Assembly: GCA_902728285.1 (NCBI GenBank)
Contig: CACVBU010001176.1
Location: 67,858 to 131,857 of the forward strand
Source of the DNA: Clytia hemisphaerica
Lineage: Eukaryota; Cnidaria; Hydrozoa; Leptothecata; Clytiidae
Length of the DNA: 64,000 nucleotides
Direction: 5' to 3'
In this document: positions 51,201 to 59,740 of the stretch, piece after piece
Numbering within the stretch: position 1 is the first letter of the stretch
Layout: each line of letters starts with the position of its first letter
Notes under the pieces: generated by a model
Database searches by the model: none
What the model saw: the letters and a program-made list of their open reading frames with translations, nothing else
What the model was told of the DNA's origin: nothing
Position numbers and translations under genes: made by a program

Positions 51201-54200
51201 ATCTCCAAAGAACTTTACACACGTGAAGGCATTTTTTCTTTGCTCCTGATTCAAAGTGTTTACCTAATCAAAAGTAAATTATATTTGGGAGCTTCGTGAT
51301 GAAAAAACCTCCTTACTCGCCTCCTTACTTAAGCGATCGATCATATACCCGATTTGAACTCATTTCAGGATATTTGCGTTATTGTCTCATACGAGTAGGT
51401 CATTTGAACACATTTTACACCCCTGTGTCACAGACCCGGTGGACCCCTCGCCCCGGTGGAAAAAAAGGCCAAAAAATCGTCCCCGGTGGAAAAAATGCCC
51501 TACATTTTCAACCCCACTGGGAAATTGCCCTATGATTCTATCCCCATTGAAAATTGAATGGAAAAAATTGGACTCCAAAACCATCCCCACTGGAATTTTT
51601 GAGCTGGAAACAATAGATTTTCTATCCCCATTGGGATTTCGATAGAAATTTTCATCCCCACTGAGGGAAAAGGTTCCACCGGGGCACTGAGACAGGGGTG
51701 TAATTTTAGATATTTGACCTAAACAAGATTTTTTGGGAGGTATCAAAAGTTACTTCCTGAATTCCTGACATCATCAAAGGCTTTCTTTATAATATGCCCA
51801 CATACAGGATTTCAAATCTGTCAACACAAAATACACTTTAAACAAAAAAAGTTGTGAAATTTATGCCAATGTTAACCTGTGCCTTTTCAAAACATTTAAA
51901 ACATGGTATCGAATGCAAATAAAAATGTTCTAACTTCTGACGTCAGAGTATCTCTGGTATGACTCGTGATTTGAGGATGCATTCATTTTTTGTTTTGTTG
52001 ATTTTGTTCTATGGTATCCATATATCTTTATGTTTACGAGTTTTCTATCATTTTGGATAACGACAAGGTCAAAACAGGAGTTCGAATGAGGTTTTTCAAA
52101 AATAATATATGTCTCTGATTTCAAGTCGGTAATATAAAAGTAAGTTAGACCTTTCTTTTTCTTCATTTAAGTTGCTGATTTAAGTGAAAAGTTAACTTAA
52201 AGATATTGGTTTAAACCATGGAGACTGGTGGCTTCGAGCAATGGTTTATCGTATTTCTTTCATCACAGTAAACCCTTTACAACAATTTAGACAAGAAAGA
52301 GTTGCAAGCAGTGACAAACAACGAGAAAAAAATAGACATAAGACTCAGAGGAGCAGAGTGGACAGACAATATTAGAAACGAGAAAGCAAAGTAGATACAC
52401 GGTGCGAGTCGAAAGAATAAGTGTAAGCGTATATTCGCGTTGGATTTGCCGATTAAAACGATTAAATAATGGGAAAACATGCTTATACGATCATAGCGCG
52501 TGAAAAAAACAAGGTTTGAAGGAAAAAATGATATTAGTGTTATTGTAATGATTCTTAATCATAAACGATAATCTAAAGTTTTGACAAGCCGTTGAATTCT
52601 GTTTATTTAGATCATAGTGAATCGCTTTAGAGGCAGATTTACTTAATGAAAATATGAGAAAAAAAGGAGCGACTATGGGACAGACTATCATTTTGACTGT
52701 GTCTTTATCGCTGTCCCCTTTTTGTGTTTGCGCGTGAGGTGCTTTGAGGTGCTTTTGTTTATTGCTTGCGCTACATGGTGTTTTTATGACCAAAATTTGT
52801 ATTTTTTTATGAATGGGAAATTTTGCTTTTGACAAAGAGTGATTTGTTTGTAAGAAGAAAATTTCACATGATCAAAAAATTGTTTTTGAGACATTGAATT
52901 TGAATTTGTTGCTGTGGTGATTTTGTTTTCTTGATCATGATAGATATGAGAAATTGTTGGAAAGAAGAACTTGACTTATTTGTTGTACGCAAAAATTCCA
53001 TTGAAAAGGGTATCTACTTAAACTTACTTTTCGTGTTATCCAGGCTTGATATTTAATACTAATTATGGTCCACGCAATGAAATTGAAAGTTGGGAACCAA
53101 TGAATATAGAGTCTAAGGAAGCGCGACCAAACATTTTTACTTTGCAAAAAAATGGGCGTAGGCCCTGCTAATAATGGTTTTCTTGAAAAGAAAAAGAACA
53201 CTAAAGTGACTTTATTCAGCATTTAAATTATAACTCTCTCAAAGACAGTTTAAAAACACATAGTTACAGCAATCTGTAGTGTCTTTGCCAGGAAAGCTAC
53301 ATTGTAATAAAAAAAATTTGTCGAGACAGGGTGTGTCCAAGCAGATGTTCAGTAGGATACGCCTCAGTCCACCTTTAAAGGAAATACAATTGACCTTCTC
53401 TGAAATAGGCGAAAGAGGAAAAATGAAGTTCGATTAGCAATATGCAAACAATATTTAAGCTAGCATCCAGGATGGCTTTTAAAGGGCTGTAAAATGATCA
53501 AATGACATCATTAGGAAGTCGTAAAATCGCATCCTGGAATATGAAATGTTATTTGCTAAACAGAAGGCGGTAATTATTTAAAAAATGTCAATATAGGAGA
53601 ACTGTTCATATCAGTCAAGTATGCTTTTCTACTCAACAGTATTAAGTTCTTTTTTATATCAAATTTCATGAATTATTTTCTTTGTTTTTTACAGTGGCAC
53701 CTCACACTTCATGTGATTCAACAATCGATGGATGCGATATAATGAACCCTAAAGATGTCGAGCAGAATCTATCATGCTACGCTGACAGTACTGAACACGA
53801 GACGACGTTACAATCGTTAAATCCAATCTCTCAAGAGGTGTCGGGTAATGATACAGACCCAGATAACGTTTCATCGAATTATTATTTCACGTCGGACGAT
53901 GAAGGTTATTGCTGTAGTAACTATGATGCCGACGACGAGGACATTTACCGACAATCACCGAGAGACGAGGAAAACAATAACCGAGTACCGAGTCTTGCCG
54001 AGGATGATGACGACGACTCTTTATTTTGTTTTCGCATTAAATCCGACCATACCATTTACACAATAAATGATGCTATGGAGATTTTAAAACAACGACCAAA
54101 ATTAACCGATCGTTTGTATTGTCAAGAAGATAGCGACGACTGTTTCCGAGAATCAGAGTACGACGTCATCGATACCGACGATTCTGATAATGCTGATATT

Positions 54201-54920
54201 GTTGAAGTGATCAATGGTACGACCAATAATCCGGATACTTCAAGAATCGAAATAAAAGTTCGAGCACATACATTAAACGATGAAGGACGTCTTATTGAAG
54301 TTAAAACTACTCCTGTTCGAGACAAAAATAAACTCAAAATCGGTAAAGTCAGATCGTTACCCGGTATCCGTTTTCCAATCCGAAACGGGAAATCTAAATG
54401 TTATCGCTCAACATCAGAAATATCATTAGTTTCAGCAAAAAGTCAGCAAAAACTCGATACAGTTTACGATGAACTTATTTTAAAAGAAAGTTACCTAACG
54501 ACATGTACTACTCCAACAAAGTCACACCGCTCGGAATCTTCTGATGCTGATTACCTTACAACAATAAATCGCTGTTACAGCGCAGACAGTCAAATAGATA
54601 CAAATATAGAAACTCAAACAGAAGACACTGCACCTACCAAATTCTTTTCAATGCTTAAGTTGAATAGCAAAAAACGTAAAAAAACTATACAACGCTTAGA
54701 GTTTCAAACACAAGATCATTCTTCTAAAGGACGTTTTCAAGTAACTACAGTTGACGAAGTTGCAACTCCAGAAAATGAAGTCAAATTTACACTTGGTGGA
54801 AAACACTCCTTACTAACATCAAGTACAACAGATGAAAAACAATTAGTTAATGGCAGCTTGAAAATGCATAATCGTGATCTCTTTGAACATTGCTTTTTAA
54901 AATCATACGAAATCCTTTAA
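30177..54920 (+). CDS. SNX10/SNX11-like sorting nexin with long acidic tail
   Basis: Six coding exons join with matching phases: 30177-30242, 40740-40826, 42855-42958, 43814-43909, 46874-47118 and 53695-54920, giving about 607 aa. Residues about 22-145 form an extended PX domain of SNX10/SNX11 type: [20 protein letters not shown], then the phosphoinositide-binding signature [16 protein letters not shown] (residues 63-78), the proline loop LPELPPKK (88-95), RQKGLQAFL, and the last helices [17 protein letters not shown] domains of this group bind PI3P on endosomes; SNX10 also works with the V-ATPase. Vertebrate members are roughly 200-270 aa, so the tail of about 450 residues is unusual. It is rich in D, E, S and T (run EDDDDDS) and carries RFPI (425-428) and RFQV (546-549), both matching the RFx[VI] docking motif for SPAK/OSR1 kinases. 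Exon 1 is the least certain. Family call: sure; tail role: inference. Confidence 0.88.
30379..30450. repeat. AACGTCC/AACGTTA repeat cluster in sorting nexin intron 1
   Basis: Repeated AACGTC and CGTCCATTTGACA words; a relative is at 40399-40450 in the same intron, where GACGTCCATTTAAC pairs with GTTAAATGGACGTT as a small hairpin. Confidence 0.6.
30451..33360. other. Sorting nexin intron 1, left part
   Basis: No element is recognised. Short frames such as 32482-32724 are not supported as exons. Confidence 0.4.
33365..33624 (-). repeat. tRNA-derived SINE, minus strand, fullest copy
   Basis: Read on the minus strand it starts with GAGTGACCGTACTGCAGTGGTAGAGC, an A-box-like tRNA head, then CATCCGGCTACGGTTCGCAAG and the B box GGGTTCAACCCCC. 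The body matches 16980-17137. The order A box then B box at tRNA-like spacing supports Pol III origin. It is not a functional tRNA. Confidence 0.8.
33723..33888 (+). mobile_element. CCCCACTGG-ladder element, worn and shortened copy
   Basis: Recognisable pieces are CCCTGCCTCACAGCTCC at the left, GTGGGGTGATTT inside, and CCCACCGGGTACGAG then TCTGTTACACAGAGATGAG at the right. Confidence 0.55.
33946..34150. mobile_element. piggyBac-type element, left-end fragment
   Basis: TTAACCCTTTAACTGCCG at the start, then GATTTCTTTGCCGATGTCG and CAGAAAATAAAGCTAAATG, follow the left and middle parts of 13241-14471. The right end is missing. Confidence 0.65.
34151..35844. other. Sorting nexin intron 1, middle part
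   Basis: No element or exon is supported. Overlapping open frames on both strands at 34253-34759 lack splice context and family resemblance. Confidence 0.4.
35845..36118. mobile_element. TGGGCTTTTCC-type MITE with CCTTGGAATTCC ladder
   Basis: Inverted ends of about 45 bp begin TGGGCTTTTCCAGAAAAAAA and include CCTGTTGAGGAGGTC. Inside, CCCCCTTGGAATTCC-type motifs recur five times in one direction, with TGG at 35913, 35947, 35988, 36029 and 36061. Open frames here are by-products. Confidence 0.85.
36514..36784 (+). mobile_element. CCCCACTGG-ladder element, forward copy
   Basis: It runs from CACACCCATGTCTCACACAG to GGGTCTGTGACACCGGGGAG. Ladder motifs are CAATGGGGAT, CAATGGAGAT, CAGGTGGGAT, CCAGCGGGAC and CCAGTGGGGC. 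A loss of about 13 bp in one spacer is seen relative to 8441-8725. Confidence 0.75.
37738..37829 (+). mobile_element. CCCCACTGG-ladder element, 3' part only
   Basis: Only the right end remains, closing with GTCGGTGACACAGGGGTG and a TA at 37830-37831. Confidence 0.65.
37833..40739. other. Sorting nexin intron 1, right part
   Basis: No element is recognised except the small hairpin repeat at 40399-40450. The 75-codon frame at 39358-39585 looks protein-like in places but has no recognised family and no splice sites in phase. Confidence 0.4.
40740..40826 (+). CDS. Sorting nexin exon 2 (PX strands 1-2)
   Basis: The acceptor TTTCTTTCAG and donor GTATGT enclose 29 codons, phase 0 at both ends. [11 protein letters not shown] and YTDYEIRIE are typical of SNX10/11. 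Confidence 0.9.
41533..41806. mobile_element. TACACGC-type MITE in sorting nexin intron 2
   Basis: Ends are TACACGCTTTTTTTTTT and AAAAAAAAAGCGTGTA; the interior is a TAAGAAT ladder as at 13406-13761, with one internal deletion. Confidence 0.85.
42855..42958 (+). CDS. Sorting nexin exon 3 (PX lipid-binding core)
   Basis: The acceptor CCACTTTTAG and donor GTAAAA enclose the [16 protein letters not shown] signature. The basic RRRY cluster is the PI3P-contacting part of PX domains. Confidence 0.95.
43219..43373. mobile_element. 155-bp palindromic element in sorting nexin intron 3
   Basis: Arms of about 65 bp are near-perfect inverted copies starting ATTCATGATATGCACCA. The centre holds CCAATCAGCT/AGCTGATTGG (CCAAT-box like) and two TGACGT (CRE-like) sites facing each other. 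Confidence 0.8.
43814..43909 (+). CDS. Sorting nexin exon 4 (PX proline loop and helix)
   Basis: The acceptor TTTCAACAG and donor GTAAGT enclose SLPELPPKK and [11 protein letters not shown], in phase with exons 3 and 5. Confidence 0.95.
43910..45124. other. Sorting nexin intron 4, left part
   Basis: Nothing recognised. A small open segment at 44221-44250 between TTTTGCAG and GTCAGT keeps the frame but is not conserved in the family and is skipped. Confidence 0.4.
45125..45388 (+). mobile_element. GCGTGAT-ladder element
   Basis: Ends are TGAGCCCCCCCCAGCAG and, inverted, TGAGGCCCCCCAGCGGC. Inside are eight doublets of GCGTGATGGCGTGAT type, starting near 45145, 45174, 45204, 45229, 45258, 45296, 45321 and 45350, all in one direction. 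Confidence 0.85.
45389..46873. other. Sorting nexin intron 4, right part
   Basis: Nothing recognised. Confidence 0.4.
46874..47118 (+). CDS. Sorting nexin exon 5 (last PX helices and start of tail)
   Basis: The acceptor is CATCTTACAG and the donor GTAAGT. It encodes [20 protein letters not shown], matching the C-terminal helices of the extended PX domain, then a Ser/Gly-rich linker. The ATG at 46857 is in the intron and is not the start. Confidence 0.93.
47984..48358. mobile_element. TACACG-type MITE with TAAGAACAT ladder
   Basis: It starts TACACGTTTTTTCTTTTATT and ends AAAAAAAAACGTGTA. The repeated words are TTAAGAACAT and AGGCTGAAAT. It is another subfamily of the TAAGAAT and TAAGGAAC elements, in sorting nexin intron 5. 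Confidence 0.8.
49276..49489. mobile_element. AATCGA-rich element with loose inverted ends
   Basis: GAATCGAATTGAATCGA at the left pairs loosely with GATTCGGCTTCGTTCGATT at the right. ATCGA/TCGAA words recur about a dozen times between them. Confidence 0.5.
49490..51415. other. Sorting nexin intron 5, middle part
   Basis: Nothing recognised; short frames at 50227-50424 and on the minus strand at 50720-50905 lack support. Confidence 0.4.
51418..51700 (-). mobile_element. CCCCACTGG-ladder element, full reverse copy with TA borders
   Basis: It is flanked by TA at 51416-51417 and 51701-51702, with ends CACCCCTGTGTCACAG and CTGAGACAGGGGTG. Ladder motifs start at 51451, 51481, 51512, 51542, 51585, 51626 and 51656. 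TA borders suggest Tc1/mariner-type mobilisation. The open frames on both strands are artefacts of the ladder. Confidence 0.88.
51703..53694. other. Sorting nexin intron 5, right part
   Basis: Nothing recognised; minus-strand frames at 51930-52166, 52277-52835 and 52935-53222 are low-complexity and unsupported. Confidence 0.4.
53695..54920 (+). CDS. Sorting nexin exon 6 (long acidic C-terminal tail)
   Basis: The acceptor TTTGTTTTTTACAG completes a GTG codon with exon 5. A 407-codon frame runs to TAA. It is low in hydrophobic residues, with acidic clusters, a basic patch ([11 protein letters not shown]) and two RFx[VI] motifs at 54369-54380 and 54732-54743. No globular domain is recognised. 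Confidence 0.9.
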
Positions 54921-56253
54921 ATTTCAACTGCCGATTATTTTAAAACTTTTATGTTATATTTTATCGAACAATATATACGATATGTTGCTGGAACCTTCAT
55001 TAATGTTTGCTGGTCAAAACTTTTAATACAATTATTTCTAAAAAAAAGATTTGTATATAATGTCAAATTTGTTTACAAAATCGAAAGTCATTAAGAATCT
55101 TCGATCTGACAGTAAACTTTAACCCATGAACAAACAATAAGTTAAATCAAGCCAAGGTCCTACAATTTAACAAATCTTACTTACCCTTTTTCAGTAGCTG
55201 GTCTATTGTAGAAAGGGCTCGGTCTTTTTATTTTAAAATAAGGCCTCAAGGCTTGAGGACGAAAATGTTTGTTTTGGATAAAAGTTAATAGTCAAAAATA
55301 TTTTACATCCATTAATTTTATTAGTCAAAAACCATAAAATCTAATTTTAAAAACGTTTTATTTTATATATTTTAATTTATCAATTTCCTTCTCGCCACAC
55401 TAACTTTTATACCTTAACCAAACTTTGTACATAAATTTCTCATATATTATTTTTTAGATACGCCAATTAAAATTAAAATAACTTAAAAATTTCATGAAAA
55501 ATAAATACTTTCTTGAATTTGGTTGGCCAACATACCTCCATCTCCTCGTTGAAAAGATAATTTTAAGCGAAACATTTTAAGATTTCAAAATTTTGAACAT
55601 TTTTGAAACTGAAGATCTTTTTTTAATAGACCAAAAGTTTTGAATTTATTTTTAATTTAAAACTTGGAACTTCGTTGATTTCAAATATGTTTCCAAGATT
55701 TTCATACCTTTTTCAGAACAACAACCCTTTAAAGTAGGCTAAAAGTGGGTAAAATGTACCCATTTTGGAGGACTGTAACTTTTGTTTAGTAGAAACTATA
55801 AAAAATCTGAATACAGCGAGACCTTATTTTATAGTAAGTTTCAGACATATCCGCATTGACATTTATTCCTGTATCTATGAAGGACCACGAAGGAAAATTT
55901 GAAAAATCTTTTTATTCTTGAACGTTGAAGGAGCAGAATTGTGATCATTGGTCAAAAATCTGGAATCTATGAATTTTCAAAGAAAATCCTGACTAATAAT
56001 CGATGAAAGATCTTTGAATTTTCTTTGAATCCATCAAAGTTTTTGTAGTTTTAAAGAAAAATATTAAGATTTTCGTTCAAAATAAAATTTGGTTTAGGAC
56101 CTCCTGCAGTAATGTGTAAAGTATTACGAAATCCATGATTTTCATTCAGTGTCAAGTCTCAACAAAAACATATCTACTACAAAATAACAAACAACTAGGA
56201 AATAGTTCAAATTTTTTGTATAAAAAAATGTTTTGATTTGACGAAAAATTGTG
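54921..56253. other. 3' flank of the sorting nexin gene
   Basis: Very AT-rich, presumably 3' UTR at first. An AATAAA at about 55499 could be a poly(A) signal but AT-rich sequence makes this weak. No gene is seen. Confidence 0.35.
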
Positions 56254-56262
56254 AGAGTAAGT

Positions 56263-57238
56263 AGGGACCGCAATGATTTTTTCAAATTGTTTTTAGCGCA
56301 TTGAAACCATGCTCATTGGAAAGAGCATCAAAAAAGAAAAAAAATGAGGGGTCATTCATCAAAATCGGCCAAGCCGTTCTCGAGATATGAAATTTTCTAT
56401 CTCCTGAAAATGACCCTTTTTTTGGAACGATTTTCGAGGATTTTTGTAAAAATCATGGTTAAATAGGTTTAAAAGTGAAAATCCGGGGGTTATGTCGAAA
56501 AATACATTTTTTGCAATAACTTTACTTCTATTAATGCTATAACATTGAAACTTGGCACGAAGGTTCTCAAGACAAAGTTTTAATTTTTTATCAATTTTTT
56601 TTTCAAAATTCTCGTTTGCCGTACGAATGAATCGAAAATATCCTGTATGCCAGAGAGCTGGCAGATTGTCACTCTCCGTGGACTTTGAACTTTCGAATTG
56701 TAAACAAACACGCGCTCGACAATTCCAGAATTTCTCGAATACCAATAAACTTTGAGCCAAAAAAGACAGCAGAGCGCGGTTGAAAATGTTAATTTTTATT
56801 AACAAAGAATATGTAAAAAAGGTTGAAATTTCATATTATCTTTGTCTTAATGCCGGGGAGGACAGCTAAAGCCCTCAAAAGTGGCTTTTTCCCAGAAAAA
56901 ACTGAATAATTTTTTGTAGGATTTGATTGGGTCAATGAGACAAAAAAAACAAACAGCGCTGATCTCTTCCAGTTCCAAAAATGTATAACATCATGGGGGT
57001 TTGAGGACGCGCTCACCTGTCTAAATCCAATTTTCTGTTGGTAGGTCGTCATTCAAAATTTTACAAAATTGCTCATATTTTCATAAAAAATAAAGTTATG
57101 GCCACCAAACTTTTACAGGACATTTATTTAATGATAAGAATGCTTCTAAAACTTATCCCATGGTTATAGGTGGTCTAAAACCTAAAAACAACATTTTGGT
57201 CGATTCCAACCATTTTACCCCCGTCTTTCGCGATCCCT
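56263..57238. mobile_element. 976-bp non-autonomous DNA transposon with 9-bp target duplication
   Basis: Short inverted ends are AGGGACCGC and GCGATCCCT. A perfect direct repeat AGAGTAAGT lies at 56254-56262 and 57239-57247. If the border T/A is counted inside the element the duplication is 8 bp. The size fits Mutator or hAT types; the superfamily is unresolved. The interior carries a phrase (CGGCCAAGCCGTTCTCGAG) but no transposase domain. The minus-strand frame 56359-56805 falls wholly inside and is not a recognised protein. Confidence 0.75.
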
Positions 57239-57499
57239 AGAGTAAGTAATACAAATGTTTTAAGGGATTAGAAACCATTAATGGACCCAAAAAACAATAA
57301 ATATTAGATTAGGAAGTCAACAAAAACTACTTTTAGACTGTGTCGTTAACTTTTCAGGAAAAGACACGTTTTTTCAACTACCCCTCAAATTCGAATCAAA
57401 ATTTTACGTTCTTAAAAAAAATAGTTCCCTGGGAGGTTATTACCTTTATTGATCGACAGGGTGTTTAACTTAAGGGGAGCTCATAAGCTTTAAAAGGTA

Positions 57500-57662
57500 T
57501 AATTTCCTATATGCCCACCCTTAGGCAAAAATGGATGCTTAGTATGTGCTGACGGAAACCATCAAAAGTTTAAACAAACTCGAGTTTTAGTCCCTCGAAA
57601 GGCTGGTTTTTGGAGAGATCCGGTCTGCACATATCCGATATTTCCCAACCATAGGACCCTCC
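57500..57662. mobile_element. CCGGGG-family MITE remnant
   Basis: TATATGCCCACCCTTAGGCAAA then GCTTAGTATGTGC at the left and GGTCTGCACATATCCGATA at the right recall the GGGTATGTGC ends of 16587-16941. The terminal G/C runs are lost. Confidence 0.45.
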
Positions 57663-58291
57663 ACCGGGCCAGTTGCATGTTCCTTCTAACCCCAAGTTTG
57701 TCTTAGAAATACACACTTTTCGAGATAAATCAACAACGTTGCAAATGAAATAGTTATTTCAAATGACATTTTATACGTGAAATATGTTTTCCCATAAAAA
57801 GACCATTTTGAAAAATTTAATACAAAACCGTAAAGGTTTGCAAACATAAAATATGTCTGGTGGCGTTGCAAGATCTTGGATACAAGATCAATAATTACTT
57901 TGAAATTGGCTCGCAATAATTCCATGCATTTCGAGAAGAGCTTATCAAAATAATAATTAGAAACATATGCTAATCCCTCATGTAAATTTGTTCGATAATT
58001 GATTTGTTCTTAATTGTTTCGTTATTTTGAAAGATTAATTGATATTTCCGATTTTTTGAATTATGTTGTTTGAGTAAAGTTTGTGTAAAGCATTAGACTT
58101 TGCAATTGCGTTTTTGATAATAAACGTAAAAAAATCAAGAGCAGTGCCATAACTACATGAACAATTACAGACTCCAAATTTTTTTTTTTTTTGGTTGGAT
58201 TTTTAGTATCGAAGAAAAGACTTTCACCAGGATCAAGAAACGGGGATTTCAGATTTATCAAATTTTACAATAAACAAAAAAGGTTCAAAGG
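57663..58291. other. Upstream region of the coiled-coil gene
   Basis: AT-rich. No clear TATA box or initiator can be singled out. The minus-strand frames 57686-57925 and 58061-58261 are unsupported. Confidence 0.35.
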
Positions 58292-58975
58292 ATGGATGAT
58301 AAAGAATTGAAATTCGAATACAGCGTTGTCAAATATCAATACCAATGCGCTCGTAACGATTTATGGAAACAGAAAAACACGCTTAAAAGACTAAAAATGG
58401 TTGAAGAAATTCGCAAAGAATCAACATCTAACAATAATTTTGTTGGTAGTTACGATTTAGCGAAAGATGAAGCGCAGAGAAAAGCTTTGAATCAAGAACT
58501 TGTCACCTTGCAGCAAAGACTTAGAAACTTGAATTCAGAGTTGAAAGGATTTGTTCGTCAACGCGATGCAATACAAGAACAAAACTTCAAAATGGAGGAC
58601 CAAATTGATCGAATTTTATCTGATAGAGCTCTAAAAAGCCGTTCAAAATCAGTTCCAAGTTTCAAAAAGTCACTCTCTGAACCGAACGTCTTTAAGGCTA
58701 GCTCTTTAGGAACCTCGCCTACTAATCTAGGAGTTCCACAGCCAAGAGCTAGACTAGGATCTGCAGTAGTGGCTAACAGAAAGATGCAACTACCTTCCAT
58801 AAAGACAACTATCAAATTGAAAATGAACTTAATGGCGCTGAGAAAAAAAGCGCAAATGAAAATCGAGGCCCGGAAAAATGGGGAGGATGGAAAAAATGAC
58901 TTTATGCCATTCCCTAATTTAGCAACGCGTGGTTCGAGCAGGTTAAACCCGAGAAGAGGCTCTTTTAAAAACTGA
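58292..58975 (+). CDS. Single-exon coiled-coil protein of unknown function (227 aa)
   Basis: The frame runs from ATG (AGGATGG context) to TGA without introns. Residues about 15-45 and 60-115 are rich in E, K, Q, R and L with heptad-like spacing (ELVTLQQRLRNLNSELKGF, QEQNFKMEDQIDRIL), so they should form coiled coils. Residues about 115-227 are basic and Ser/Pro-rich (RSKSVPSFKKSLSEPNVF, RKKAQMKIEARK, RRGSFK), probably disordered and with several likely kinase sites. There is no signal peptide or membrane segment. I do not recognise the family; cytoskeletal or ciliary coiled-coil proteins look similar in kind. Codon composition and length favour a real gene over the many chance frames nearby. 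The lack of introns could mean a retrogene. The minus-strand frame 58558-58998 is its shadow. Confidence 0.7.
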   Translation: MDDKELKFEYSVVKYQYQCARNDLWKQKNTLKRLKMVEEIRKESTSNNNFVGSYDLAKDEAQRKALNQELVTLQQRLRNLNSELKGFVRQRDAIQEQNFKMEDQIDRILSDRALKSRSKSVPSFKKSLSEPNVFKASSLGTSPTNLGVPQPRARLGSAVVANRKMQLPSIKTTIKLKMNLMALRKKAQMKIEARKNGEDGKNDFMPFPNLATRGSSRLNPRRGSFKN

Positions 58976-59071
58976 CGCATATTAAATTGACGCCACATTT
59001 ATCCAGTAATGTTCAGAATGTCAAAGTGAATTTTATTCTGTTTAAATTACGGATTCAATATTACAAATCTT

Positions 59072-59453
59072 TTGATTAATGATATCCCCAATTGTCAGGT
59101 CAAAATTACTTGTCAGAACTCGATAGATTTTTTACATTCAAAATATCTTGTATTTGGAAGTGATACACCGACTAATGTTGAATATTATGACAAGTCTTTC
59201 TCATTTAACTTAAATGTTAACAGATTCTTCATTCAACAGGACAAATTCGGATCAGAATTCGTTTTGAGTGGTTTACTTACTTTTTACTGGTGATCAATTT
59301 TCAACCGAAAATGTGAAGCTCGAAAATGGGGAACGTTTTAGAATATCAGATTATGCATGTCATTCAGATTCTAAATTCATGGTCATAATTGGCAATGATC
59401 CAAGATACTCTCTCTCTCAAATCAATAAAATTCTTTTATATCACTCATTCTAA
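59072..59453 (+). pseudogene. Possible decayed coding segment in two frames
   Basis: One frame reads CQVKITCQNSIDFLHSKYLV and on to FGSEFVLSGLLTF until a stop at 59293. The next frame continues in protein-like style from about 59283 (STENVKLENGERFRISDYAC, SKFMVIIGNDPRYSL) to 59453. The switch suggests one frameshift in a former coding region. No family is recognised. It lies about 100 bp past the coiled-coil gene and could be unrelated or chance. Confidence 0.3.
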
Positions 59454-59740
59454 CGAGATAATTTATACGAAAGATATATTTTAAGGTAAAAAATAGAGAA
59501 TTATTATCTTTAGAAAAGATACTCGGGTAAATTAATGCGTGTCCAAATTTTCGTTAATTCTTCGGACCCATCATCACCCCTCCTAGCATAATAAATTTTA
59601 CCTTTAAAGAAGTGCATTACGATGTAGAACATGAAAATCGGTGTTACTTAAATTTAGGTTTTGCCAATTTTGCGAAAAACCGCAAAAACCAAAAAATGCT
59701 GACGTCAGCAAAACTTGTTTTTTAAATAACTTCAGTTTGG

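Noticed and set aside
56359-56805. 148-codon minus-strand frame
   Set aside because: It falls wholly inside the 976-bp transposon with a 9-bp duplication, has no recognised domain, and has low-complexity AT-driven composition.
58558-58998. 146-codon minus-strand frame
   Set aside because: It is the antisense shadow of the coiled-coil gene.
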